This document shows positions 34,082 to 42,310 of a DNA stretch of 64,000 nt, one piece after another. The notes below the pieces were generated by a model. It saw nothing but the letters and a program-made list of their open reading frames with translations. It did not search any database and was not told the DNA's origin. Positions within the stretch are counted from its first letter, which is position 1, and every line of letters starts with the position of its first letter. This DNA is from an uncultured Porphyromonadaceae bacterium (GTDB taxonomy: Bacteria > Bacteroidota > Bacteroidia > Bacteroidales > Muribaculaceae). The position numbers and the translations under genes are program-made. Location: positions 7,883 to 71,882 of the forward strand of contig URII01000003.1 of NCBI GenBank assembly GCA_900547825.1, in the 5' to 3' direction.

Positions 34082-35587
34082 TTATTCATCAAGATTTACA
34101 GCATAGAACGCTTTTTTACCCGTAGGATAGATACCGGATATGAACATTACTTTGTCGTAACCGTCGCTTTTCATTATAGCCTTGTAGAGCGACTCTATTT
34201 CCCGTACGGATCTTACCGGCTGATTGTTGATTTCAAGTATTATGAAACCTGACTTGATTCCGGCCGAAGCGAATTTTCCGTCAGAGAGTTTTGTCACCTC
34301 CACTCCGTTCTTTATCTTCAGCTGGGCAAGAGTCTCCTTGGAGACTTCACCGAATGTACATCCGAGTTCGGAACTGTCGCCTACACGGGTAATACGTGTG
34401 GAGCCGGAGTTGTTCAGAAGTTTAAGATTGGCGAACTGCTTTTTGTTGTCGCGTAAATATGTCACGGTAACCACATCGCCGGGACTGTAACGGTTCACCT
34501 GTTCGCGGAGCTGGGCCTCTGTAAGAGTAGGCGCATTATTTATAGCCACAATGACATCTCCTTCCTTCAGGCCGGCTTCCTCCGCTGCCGACGATTCCTG
34601 AACCGACATCACATATATTCCGGAATTTGTGGCGGTAATGTCATGCTTCTGAGCAAGTTTCTGGGTAAGGGGCTGGAAGCTGACACCAAGGAACGCACGC
34701 TGCACAGCGCCGTATTGTTTGAGATCATCGGCTACTTTCCTGACTATGGTGGTGGGAATTGCAAACGAGCACCCGGCATAGTTGCCTGACTGGCTGTATA
34801 TGGCGGTGTTGATACCCACCAGCTCCCCGTTGAGATTTACCAGCGCGCCACCGGAGTTGCCGGGGTTCACGGCCGCATCAGTCTGTATGTAAGCCTCCAC
34901 TCCCATAGGGCGCCCATGTGTGGCGCTTGAAATACTACGGGCTTTGGCACTGACAATGCCTGTGGTCACAGTCGAGGTAAAACCGAACGGATTACCCACT
35001 GCGAGCACCCATTCGCCCACCTTTATATCGTTGCTGTCGCCCATAGGGATCACAGGCAGATCTTCTGCATCAATCTTTATGAGGGCAAGGTCAGTCATTT
35101 CATCATTTCCCACCACTGTGGCATTGAACACCCTGTTATCGTTGAGAGTAACCTCAAGCCGGTCAGCTCCATTGATAACATGGTTGTTGGTAACGATATA
35201 ACCGTCATTGGTCAGTATTACCCCCGACCCGAGACCAAGCTCCTGCTGGGCATCTTCAGGATCCTCCTCAGGTTCCTGCCTACGTGGCTGGGAGCGGCGC
35301 GGGCCACCGAAGAAAAAGTCAAAAAACGGATCATCGAAAAATCCCTGCTGCATGCTGCGTGTGTTGTGCCGGCTTACGAAACTTTTGATTGACACCACTC
35401 CGTTGATGGTGCTTTCAGCCGCTTTAGTGAAATCAGTGGTAATGCCGGGATTGACTACCTGAACGGCATTTCCGGAACTACGGTCGGACGACACCGCCAT
35501 AGGCGACGATGCCATAAGCACACCGGCGAGCATTGACGAGGCTGCTATCATGCACCCCGCGATGACTAATTTTGCTTTCATATTCAT
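34082..35587 (-). CDS. degP: Periplasmic serine protease/chaperone of the HtrA/DegP (Do) family
   Basis: A 501-residue exported protease for misfolded envelope proteins. A hydrophobic N-terminal signal/anchor (about 6-30) is followed by a Phe-rich linker (FFDDPFFDFFFGG) and a trypsin-like domain with catalytic His136 (VTNNHVING), Asp166 (EMTDLALIK) and Ser245 (NPGNSGGALV). Two PDZ domains follow (about 290-390 and 400-495). Length is as expected. A single-gene unit with its own promoter and a strong terminator; expression is probably tied to envelope stress, but no specific operator is seen. Confidence 0.95.
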   Translation of the reverse strand: MNMKAKLVIAGCMIAASSMLAGVLMASSPMAVSSDRSSGNAVQVVNPGITTDFTKAAESTINGVVSIKSFVSRHNTRSMQQGFFDDPFFDFFFGGPRRSQPRRQEPEEDPEDAQQELGLGSGVILTNDGYIVTNNHVINGADRLEVTLNDNRVFNATVVGNDEMTDLALIKIDAEDLPVIPMGDSNDIKVGEWVLAVGNPFGFTSTVTTGIVSAKARSISSATHGRPMGVEAYIQTDAAVNPGNSGGALVNLNGELVGINTAIYSQSGNYAGCSFAIPTTIVRKVADDLKQYGAVQRAFLGVSFQPLTQKLAQKHDITATNSGIYVMSVQESSAAEEAGLKEGDVIVAINNAPTLTEAQLREQVNRYSPGDVVTVTYLRDNKKQFANLKLLNNSGSTRITRVGDSSELGCTFGEVSKETLAQLKIKNGVEVTKLSDGKFASAGIKSGFIILEINNQPVRSVREIESLYKAIMKSDGYDKVMFISGIYPTGKKAFYAVNLDE

Positions 35588-35638
35588 AGTCTCAATGTGA
35601 TTGATTCTGCGTTTAACACTTGATTGTTAATTTTACGG

Positions 35639-35646
35639 CAAATATA
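35639..35646 (-). promoter_or_regulatory. -7 element of degP
   Basis: Minus-strand TATATTTG, 51 bases before the start codon at 35587. No consensus -33 is found, which may mean activation by another factor. Confidence 0.45.
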
Positions 35647-35742
35647 ACCGCTTTATTATCCCGTTAATCATGGTTTAGAAAATATTAATACGGCAAGCCG
35701 AGTTTTTAAAACAAATTTGGCAGTGTGTAAAAATGTTATAGC

Positions 35743-35750
35743 TAATTTTG
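35743..35750 (+). promoter_or_regulatory. -7 element of dinB, very close to the start codon
   Basis: TAATTTTG ends 6 bases before the ATG at 35757, so transcription would begin at or next to the start codon. A TTTG at 35716-35719 is a possible -33 with 23-base spacing. Confidence 0.5.
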
Positions 35751-35756
35751 CACTGC

Positions 35757-36902
35757 ATGGATCTGCCGGAACGTAAAATACTTCACATTGACATGGACGC
35801 ATTTTTCGCGTCGGTGGAGCAGCTTGACAATCCCTCGCTGCGCGGTCGCCCGGTGGCCGTGGGCCACGCCGAACGGCGTGGAGTGGTGGCGGCAGCAAGC
35901 TATGAGGCCCGACGGTTCGGCGTGCACTCGGCTATGCCCGGCTCCCAGGCACGCAGATTATGTCCTCAGCTGATATTTGTAGATTGCCGCTTTGACCGCT
36001 ACCGCGAAGTGTCACATCAGATCCACAATATATTCCATGAGTACACCGATGTAGTGGAACCGTTGTCGCTTGACGAGGCATTCCTTGATGTCACTTACAA
36101 TAAGCCGGGAATAGAATTAGGTGTGGATATAGCCCGCGAGATCAAACATAAAATCAGAGAGCGGCTCGGTCTTGTGGCATCGGCAGGGGTGTCATACAAT
36201 AAATTCCTTGCCAAGGTGGCGTCGGATTACCGCAAACCCGACGGCCTGTGCACCATACACCCCTCACGCGCCCACGAGTTCATTTACCGCCTGCCCGTGG
36301 AAAGTTTCTGGGGTGTGGGTCCTGTAACAGCAGCACGAATGCATTCATTAGGAATACATACCGGGGCCGACCTGCACAAATGCACTCCCGAGCTGCTGAC
36401 CCATGAATTCGGCAAGGCGGGTATGCTGTACTACAATTTTGCCCGAGGCATTGACCACCGGCCTGTAGAACCTGTAAGGGAACGCAAGTCGCTCGGATGT
36501 GAACACACCTACGACACCGACGTTTCCGCTCCCGACGAGGTAGACCGGCGCCTTGTCCGCACCGTCGACGACCTTGTAGAACGTGCCACGCGCAAAGGCT
36601 GGCACGGCGCCACACTCACACTTAAAGTCAAATTTCATGATTTCAGCCAGATAACCCGCAGCCTCACCCCGTCCGATCCCCCGGTCACACACAACGATAT
36701 ATTACACCTCGCCCGGCTGCTTATGAACAGCGTGGATTATTCCTCCCGCCCTATAAGACTGATAGGCCTGACATTGTCAAACCCAATTGGTGCATCTGAC
36801 AGTAAACCTGACGAGGGGCGCCAGCTGATCATCCCTTTCCCTGCGGACGCTTTCCGTCCACTTCCCTTACAAAATAAGGTGGACGGCGCTTCGACTCATT
36901 GA
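35757..36902 (+). CDS. dinB: DNA polymerase IV (Y-family translesion polymerase)
   Basis: A 381-residue polymerase started at ATG 35757 (MDLPERKILHIDMD). Catalytic acidic residues lie in HIDMDAFFASVEQ (about 10-22) and LSLDEAFLDVT (near 105). The fingers/thumb region shows GVSYNKFLAKVASDYRKPDG, then a little-finger domain with RLIGLTLSNP near 345. The usual beta-clamp motif at the C-terminus is probably QLIIPF. The last 25 codons run antisense over the end of the convergent GT2 gene (74-base overlap). Confidence 0.94.
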   Translation: MDLPERKILHIDMDAFFASVEQLDNPSLRGRPVAVGHAERRGVVAAASYEARRFGVHSAMPGSQARRLCPQLIFVDCRFDRYREVSHQIHNIFHEYTDVVEPLSLDEAFLDVTYNKPGIELGVDIAREIKHKIRERLGLVASAGVSYNKFLAKVASDYRKPDGLCTIHPSRAHEFIYRLPVESFWGVGPVTAARMHSLGIHTGADLHKCTPELLTHEFGKAGMLYYNFARGIDHRPVEPVRERKSLGCEHTYDTDVSAPDEVDRRLVRTVDDLVERATRKGWHGATLTLKVKFHDFSQITRSLTPSDPPVTHNDILHLARLLMNSVDYSSRPIRLIGLTLSNPIGASDSKPDEGRQLIIPFPADAFRPLPLQNKVDGASTH

Positions 36903-37806
36903 ATATGCGCCCCACATACTCGCCAAGAATGCCGAGACAGAGCAATATAGTGCCGCCGAGAAACAGAATCACCACAATCAATGTAGGAAATCCCTGCACA
37001 TCATCGCCCCATATCAGGCTCTTTACAAGGAAATAAATCATATATACGAATGTAAACAACGACACACCAAGACCCACGAAAGTGGACACACGCAGCGGCA
37101 TAACGGTGTAGCTCGTTATTCCGTCGGCAGCATGCGACAGCAGCCGCATGAAACTGAACTTGGTATGACCGCCGCAACGGTCGCCGCGGTCAAACAGCAC
37201 TTCCGCCTTTCGGAAGCCCATATAACAATAAAGTCCTTTGGTGTAACGCTGAGTTTCGCGGAGACGGCATAATGCATCAATACATATCCGGTCAAGCAGC
37301 CTGAAATCGCCTACATTCTGCAACACAGGCACCCGTGTGAGCCTCTGCAACAAGCTGTAATATAGCATCGTAAACCTTCGGCGCAACCAAGGTTCGCGTC
37401 CGCGGGTGATGCGGCGTCCATAAACATCATCGTAGCCCTGCCGCCACAGTTCAAGCATACGGTCTATTACCTCAGGAGGATCCTGCAAGTCGGCGTCGAG
37501 GATAACCACACAATCGCCCGTAACATAATCAAGACCGGCAAGCATGGCCGCTTCCTTACCGAAGTTACGCGACAGATCCACATAACGCCAACGTGAATCG
37601 CCGGCATGCATCCGCATAACTCCTGCCAGGCCACCATCGGTGCTGCCGTCGTTGACCATCAATATCTCCCAATCATATTCGTGGTGTTGATCCATGAATT
37701 CCTGTAAGCCGGCAAACAACGCCGGCAGCACCTCTTCCTCATTATAGAAAGGCACCATCAGCGACACTTTCTTTCGCGGGCATACTGCCGGATCATCCAT
37801 AATCAA
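36829..37806 (-). CDS. GT2 dolichol-phosphate-mannose-synthase-like glycosyltransferase (ArnC/GtrB type)
   Basis: A 325-residue enzyme with a GT-A domain (about 12-230) and two C-terminal membrane helices (about 240-265 and 275-300). Clear motifs: LMVPFYNEEEVLP, LMVNDGSTDGG, VILDADLQDPPE (the DxD site) and YGRRITRGREPWLRR. Such enzymes load a sugar onto polyprenyl phosphate at the inner membrane for lipopolysaccharide or protein modification. The sugar is not predictable. The C-terminal FVREVDGKRPQGKG is family-like, so the overlap with dinB is genuine on this side. Confidence 0.9.
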   Translation of the reverse strand: MIMDDPAVCPRKKVSLMVPFYNEEEVLPALFAGLQEFMDQHHEYDWEILMVNDGSTDGGLAGVMRMHAGDSRWRYVDLSRNFGKEAAMLAGLDYVTGDCVVILDADLQDPPEVIDRMLELWRQGYDDVYGRRITRGREPWLRRRFTMLYYSLLQRLTRVPVLQNVGDFRLLDRICIDALCRLRETQRYTKGLYCYMGFRKAEVLFDRGDRCGGHTKFSFMRLLSHAADGITSYTVMPLRVSTFVGLGVSLFTFVYMIYFLVKSLIWGDDVQGFPTLIVVILFLGGTILLCLGILGEYVGRIFNESKRRPPYFVREVDGKRPQGKG

Positions 37807-37927
37807 CTATTAAGATCAGTTATTCCTAATTTTTGAAAATTCTGTGTGCCGATACATTTTAAATATTTTTTGCATCTATGTATCAAGCAATTCACACAAT
37901 TATCCTATTATGATTATTACACCGTTC

Positions 37928-37935
37928 CAAAGGTA
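37928..37935 (-). promoter_or_regulatory. -7 element of the ArnC-like GT2 gene
   Basis: Minus-strand TACCTTTG, which implies a 5' leader of about 115 bases before the start codon at 37806. No clear -33 is found. Confidence 0.4.
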
Positions 37936-38000
37936 AGGATTATTTCAGTAACCGCAGAATGAAAACAGAAATTAATTTTGTCGGCGCAAAGAATAAATAC

Positions 38001-38008
38001 TATTTTTG
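38001..38008 (+). promoter_or_regulatory. -7 element of dapA
   Basis: TATTTTTG, 28 bases before the ATG at 38037. This favours that ATG, or at least a start downstream of 38015. Confidence 0.45.
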
Positions 38009-38036
38009 TAGTTGAATCCAAGATGTGAATTTCCTT

Positions 38037-38924
38037 ATGACTGCTACTCAATTCAACGGCATGGGCGTGGCACTGGTCACACCGTTCAAAGCCGACCTTT
38101 CAGTGGACCATGACAGCCTGTCGGCACTCATCGACAATATAATAAAGGGGGGAGCCGATTATCTCGTAGTGCTCGGCACCACAGGCGAATCAGCCACTCT
38201 CACCCCGCAGGAACGCCGTGAAACAGCCGCAACAGCCATAAATGCCGCAAAGGGCCGAGTGCCTTTAGTGCTGGGTGTAGGGGGCAACTCCACAGCGGCA
38301 GTGATAAACGATCTGCGCACACCCGGATTCACCGACGGTTTCGATGCGGTGCTGTCCGTAGTGCCGTTCTACAACAAACCATCGCAAGAAGGGATCTTCC
38401 AACATTTCAAGGCTGTTACCGAAGCCTCACCTGTGCCTGTGATACTTTATAATATACCGTCACGGTGCGGTGTGAACATGACAGCCGCCACTACCTTGCG
38501 CGTGGCCCGGGAATGTCCGGGAGCGATAGCCGTAAAAGAAGCCTCCGGCAACCTCCATCAGGTAATGGATATAATAGCCGACAAACCGGAACGCTTCAAT
38601 GTGATCTCCGGTGACGACGGCATGACTCTGCCCATAATGTCGTTGGGCGGAAGCGGAGTGATATCAGTGGCAGGAAACGCATTCCCCCGTCACTGCTCGG
38701 CCATGGTCAAGGCATTTGCACAAGGTGACACCTTATCGGCCTGCACCATAAACCGCAGTTTACACAACATCATGGAGCTTCTTTTTGCCGAAGGCAACCC
38801 CGCAGGCATAAAATGCGCATTATCCTGCATGGGTATTATAAAGGAATATCTGAGGCTTCCGCTCGTTCCAGTAAGCGGGCAGTTGCGGCAAACTATAGCG
38901 GATGCTGTAAAAAGCTTTGTATAA
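38037..38924 (+). CDS. dapA: 4-hydroxy-tetrahydrodipicolinate synthase
   Basis: A 295-residue TIM-barrel aldolase that condenses pyruvate with aspartate semialdehyde, the branch point to lysine and meso-diaminopimelate for peptidoglycan. Motifs: GVALVTPF near the N-terminus, VLGTTGESATL, YNIPSRCGVNM with the catalytic Tyr, and AIAVKEASGN with the Schiff-base Lys. The ATG at 38037 (MTATQFNG) is chosen over an upstream GTG at 38025. It converges with murF-alr, leaving only eight bases between stops. Confidence 0.96.
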   Translation: MTATQFNGMGVALVTPFKADLSVDHDSLSALIDNIIKGGADYLVVLGTTGESATLTPQERRETAATAINAAKGRVPLVLGVGGNSTAAVINDLRTPGFTDGFDAVLSVVPFYNKPSQEGIFQHFKAVTEASPVPVILYNIPSRCGVNMTAATTLRVARECPGAIAVKEASGNLHQVMDIIADKPERFNVISGDDGMTLPIMSLGGSGVISVAGNAFPRHCSAMVKAFAQGDTLSACTINRSLHNIMELLFAEGNPAGIKCALSCMGIIKEYLRLPLVPVSGQLRQTIADAVKSFV

Positions 38925-38932
38925 CAGAAGCC

Positions 38933-41416
38933 TTATTCGCGGTAATACACTCTCTTGACGCGCTGCGACACTGATGTGAGCACTTCATAAGGGATTGTAC
39001 CGAGCGTGGAGGCAAGCTCCTCAACCGGAATTCCGTTGCCGAATATCTCTACACGGTCGCCCACCCTTACGTCAGGCACATCTGTAACATCGATCATACA
39101 TATGTCCATGCACACGTTGCCCACCACCGGGCAACGCGCTCCGTTCACAAGCATGGAGAACCGGCCGTTGCCGAGATGACGGTCAAGTCCGTCGGCATAA
39201 CCTAACGGCACCGTAGCGATTATCGAATCACGATGCAGCATTCCTCGGCGGGAATACCCTATGGCCGTGCCTGCGGGCCATGACTTAAGAGAGATGATGA
39301 CAGACCGCAATGATGACACATAACGCAATCCCCGTTCCATACCATCCGGAAGCACCGGCACTCCATAAAGCCCTATGCCGAGGCGCACAAGGTCATACTG
39401 CCTGTCAGGGAAACGGGTGATACCGGCTGAATTGAGAATATGCCGCATGAACGGCCGCCCGGAATAGTTGGCGGCAAGCTCGGAACAGCACTTATCGAAG
39501 CAATCAAACTGCATCTGCGTGTATTCGTCCATATCAAGGCAATCGGCGGTGGCAAGATGGCTGAAAACTGTGCGCGGATAAACCACCTCCTGCGCTGTAA
39601 GCATGGCGCCGAGACGCCTCATGTCCTGTTCCATAAACCCGAGACGGTGCATGCCGGTGTCAAGCTTTATATGCACTGGATAGTCCGTGACTCCCACTTT
39701 CTCACCCTCGCGTATGATCTCTTCAAGCATCTCGAAGCTATAGATCTCCGGTTCAAGGTGATTGGCAAACAACGCCTTGTAATTGACAACTTTCGGATTA
39801 AGAACCATTATGGGCATAGTTATACCTGCCCGGCGCAACTCCACACCTTCGTCAAGCACAGCCACAGCCACATAAGCGGCTCCGCACGACTGAAGAGTAC
39901 GGGTAAGCTCATACGCCCCAGCTCCATAGCCGTCGGCTTTCACCATGCACACTATCCCGGTTTCGGGCTTCACCCTTGAACGGAACCAGTTGAAATTATG
40001 GGCCACCGCGTCAAGGTTCACTTCAAGAACCGTTTCATGCTGTCGCGCCTCCAGCATATCGGCTATCGCCGACAATCCGCTTTCACGGGCTCCGCGCACA
40101 AGTACCATCTCATGGTCGAAATCGCTTGTGGACCGGGCTGAAAGAAAAGCGTCGACCGAGGGAAAAAACTCCGCACCGGCGTCAAAATATCTGCTGTTGG
40201 CCATCATGCGCTCACCTATGCCGATAACGCGCTTCACACCTTTGGCTTCAAGCAATGAAGCGACATCACGGTAAAGGACACCCTGCGAAAGAGTTTCATG
40301 GGCCACATCGCCCAGAATCACAGTGGAGGACAGATTATCGGTAAGGTGCCTGTTCATGAAATCAAGCGCCGGCTCCATAGAGCGGAAATCAGCGGTAAAA
40401 CTGTCGCGTACCAACATGCAGCCGTTGACACCTTCCATCACTTCAAGACGGGTGGCCACCGGTTCTATGCTTGCCATACGCTCCGCGATCACATCGAAAG
40501 AATACCCCTCGTTGAGCATCACGCCGAGACATGCAGCTATATTCTCCACCGTTCCGGCCCCTGACACAGGCACTGTGAAACTGAACCGCTCACCTTTCCA
40601 GGCAACAGTGAAGCGAGTGGCCTCCATAGCCGGATCTTCCCTGACATCCACGATAAACAGCGGAGCGCCAGAATCCTCCATAGACCATCCTATACGAACC
40701 GGAGAGCCCGGTATAGACTCAATACAGGTACGTATCACAGGATCATCGGCACAATACACCACACATCCGCAGTGATGAAACAGACGGCACTTCTCGCCAC
40801 ACTTATGATCCAGCGAATGGAATCCCTCGCTATGCTCCGGGCCGAGAGAGGTTATGACACCTACTGACGGCCGTATCATATCGCGGAGAGAGGACATCTC
40901 GCCCGGACGCGAAATTCCGGCCTCTATTATGGCCATGTCCGTTGATGAATCAATGGCGCACAATGACAACGGCACTCCTATCTGGGAATTGAAACTGCGG
41001 GGACTGCGCACTATCTCCCTGTCCCTTATCATAAGCTGATACAACCACTCTTTCACGATAGTCTTGCCACGGCTTCCGGTAATCCCTATCACGGGAATGT
41101 CAAAGCGTGCGCGCCATGCCGAAGCCACAGACTGAAGGGCTCCCAATGTGTCAGGAACCTCAAAAAACTGCGCACCGGGGAATATATTGTCAGCTCTTGC
41201 CGGAAGATTCTCCACCACAAAAGCCCGCACTCCGGCCGAATAAAGACGGGGAATATAACGGTGACCGTCGTTGGTACGTGTGCGCAAAGCAAAAAAGAGA
41301 GAATCTACCGGGTAGGTGAGCGAACGGCTATCAGTCAGCAGATGGCTGACGTTACCGGATAACGCAGGTTCGGAAAGCCCTAATATATGGGCTATATCGG
41401 AATAAGAGAATGTCAT
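38933..41416 (-). CDS. murF-alr: Bifunctional MurF ligase / alanine racemase fusion
   Basis: An 827-residue fusion characteristic of Bacteroidota. The N-terminal Mur ligase (about 1-450) adds D-Ala-D-Ala to the UDP-MurNAc-tripeptide and has the ATP loop GITGSRGKTIVKEW near residue 112. The C-terminal racemase (about 458-827) interconverts L- and D-alanine. It carries the PLP lysine near residue 493 in MVKADGYGAGA and the catalytic Tyr region LGYADGLDR. One chain thus makes D-alanine and uses the dipeptide built from it. It is the last gene of a run that also holds a GSCFA protein and a PorE-like lipoprotein. Confidence 0.96.
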   Translation of the reverse strand: MTFSYSDIAHILGLSEPALSGNVSHLLTDSRSLTYPVDSLFFALRTRTNDGHRYIPRLYSAGVRAFVVENLPARADNIFPGAQFFEVPDTLGALQSVASAWRARFDIPVIGITGSRGKTIVKEWLYQLMIRDREIVRSPRSFNSQIGVPLSLCAIDSSTDMAIIEAGISRPGEMSSLRDMIRPSVGVITSLGPEHSEGFHSLDHKCGEKCRLFHHCGCVVYCADDPVIRTCIESIPGSPVRIGWSMEDSGAPLFIVDVREDPAMEATRFTVAWKGERFSFTVPVSGAGTVENIAACLGVMLNEGYSFDVIAERMASIEPVATRLEVMEGVNGCMLVRDSFTADFRSMEPALDFMNRHLTDNLSSTVILGDVAHETLSQGVLYRDVASLLEAKGVKRVIGIGERMMANSRYFDAGAEFFPSVDAFLSARSTSDFDHEMVLVRGARESGLSAIADMLEARQHETVLEVNLDAVAHNFNWFRSRVKPETGIVCMVKADGYGAGAYELTRTLQSCGAAYVAVAVLDEGVELRRAGITMPIMVLNPKVVNYKALFANHLEPEIYSFEMLEEIIREGEKVGVTDYPVHIKLDTGMHRLGFMEQDMRRLGAMLTAQEVVYPRTVFSHLATADCLDMDEYTQMQFDCFDKCCSELAANYSGRPFMRHILNSAGITRFPDRQYDLVRLGIGLYGVPVLPDGMERGLRYVSSLRSVIISLKSWPAGTAIGYSRRGMLHRDSIIATVPLGYADGLDRHLGNGRFSMLVNGARCPVVGNVCMDICMIDVTDVPDVRVGDRVEIFGNGIPVEELASTLGTIPYEVLTSVSQRVKRVYYRE

Positions 41417-41444
41417 TGGTCAGAATATCTTTGCTTGAAAACTT

Positions 41445-42305
41445 TCAGTTGGAAATAAGGCTGCGATGGGCCGCACGGCGCCATTCGGCCTCGGCACACA
41501 AGGCTTTCCGGCGGGTATCGTCCGACATGAACGTTCCGGAAAATCTTTCATAAATATAATCCACAGCCACCGACGAAGGATGCTTCATGTCCGCATCATA
41601 GAACCGGTAGTCGCGTAAATCGTCGTTAAGCATCTCAAACGAAGGGAAATATATCACATCTTTGAAATCCCGGCACACTCTGTCACATGCCAGCAACAAT
41701 GTGGCTTTCGAAAGGTTGTTGCCATGCAGCCCGTCGGCAACATGCCTCACCGGACTGACTGTAAGAACCACAGGCAAAGCGGCGTTGACACTGCGTGCCG
41801 CCGTGACTGCACGGCCAATAGCACCGGCAGCTTCATCAACATCAAGACGCCTCCGGTCAAATTCCACAGCAGGGAGTTTATGGCAGTTTGCCACCACCCT
41901 GCCTGCACGCGTATATATCCATGCCGTGCCGAAGGTCAGAATCATAATTCCTGCGCCGCGCAACGCCCGGGCACCGTGGCTATAGGAGTCATTTACCTTA
42001 TCTACTACCGCAGCCCGTTGACGCGATGAAAACGACGAATGATGGTCCATGCTGTGCCAAACTCCTGAGCATTCCACTAATTCTTCCTCCGTGACACGAC
42101 GCTCCGCAACGAGAGCATGAATCATGGCCTCTATGCTCAGTGGATTATAAAGCGTTCCGGAAGGATTGGCACATACATCGAAGCCACCTCGCACAAGCCT
42201 CGCTGAGATATTGTCGCTGAAACATGAGCCGGCCATAAACACCGGTGTGTCATGGGTAATACGCATAGATGTGCGCACGGGCTCGGTTTCGGTACGGAAT
42301 CTCAT
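41445..42305 (-). CDS. GSCFA family protein
   Basis: A 286-residue protein named after its motif, seen here as FMAGSCFSDNIS near residue 25. Other conserved pieces are GTLYNPLSI, LTFGTAWIY and VVLTVSPVRH. The fold resembles SGNH-type esterases, with Ser in the GSCFS block and His in the late part (MKHPSSVAVDYIYERF). The substrate is unknown; envelope sugar deacylation is plausible from context (inference). It starts at ATG 42305, five bases after the porE-like stop, and ends 28 bases before murF-alr, so it is almost surely co-transcribed. Confidence 0.88.
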   Translation of the reverse strand: MRFRTETEPVRTSMRITHDTPVFMAGSCFSDNISARLVRGGFDVCANPSGTLYNPLSIEAMIHALVAERRVTEEELVECSGVWHSMDHHSSFSSRQRAAVVDKVNDSYSHGARALRGAGIMILTFGTAWIYTRAGRVVANCHKLPAVEFDRRRLDVDEAAGAIGRAVTAARSVNAALPVVLTVSPVRHVADGLHGNNLSKATLLLACDRVCRDFKDVIYFPSFEMLNDDLRDYRFYDADMKHPSSVAVDYIYERFSGTFMSDDTRRKALCAEAEWRRAAHRSLISN

Positions 42306-42310
42306 GGTGC

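Noticed and set aside
38933..41416. MurF-Alr fusion as a possible assembly error
   Set aside because: The frame is continuous with intact motifs in both halves, and the fusion is well known in Bacteroidota.
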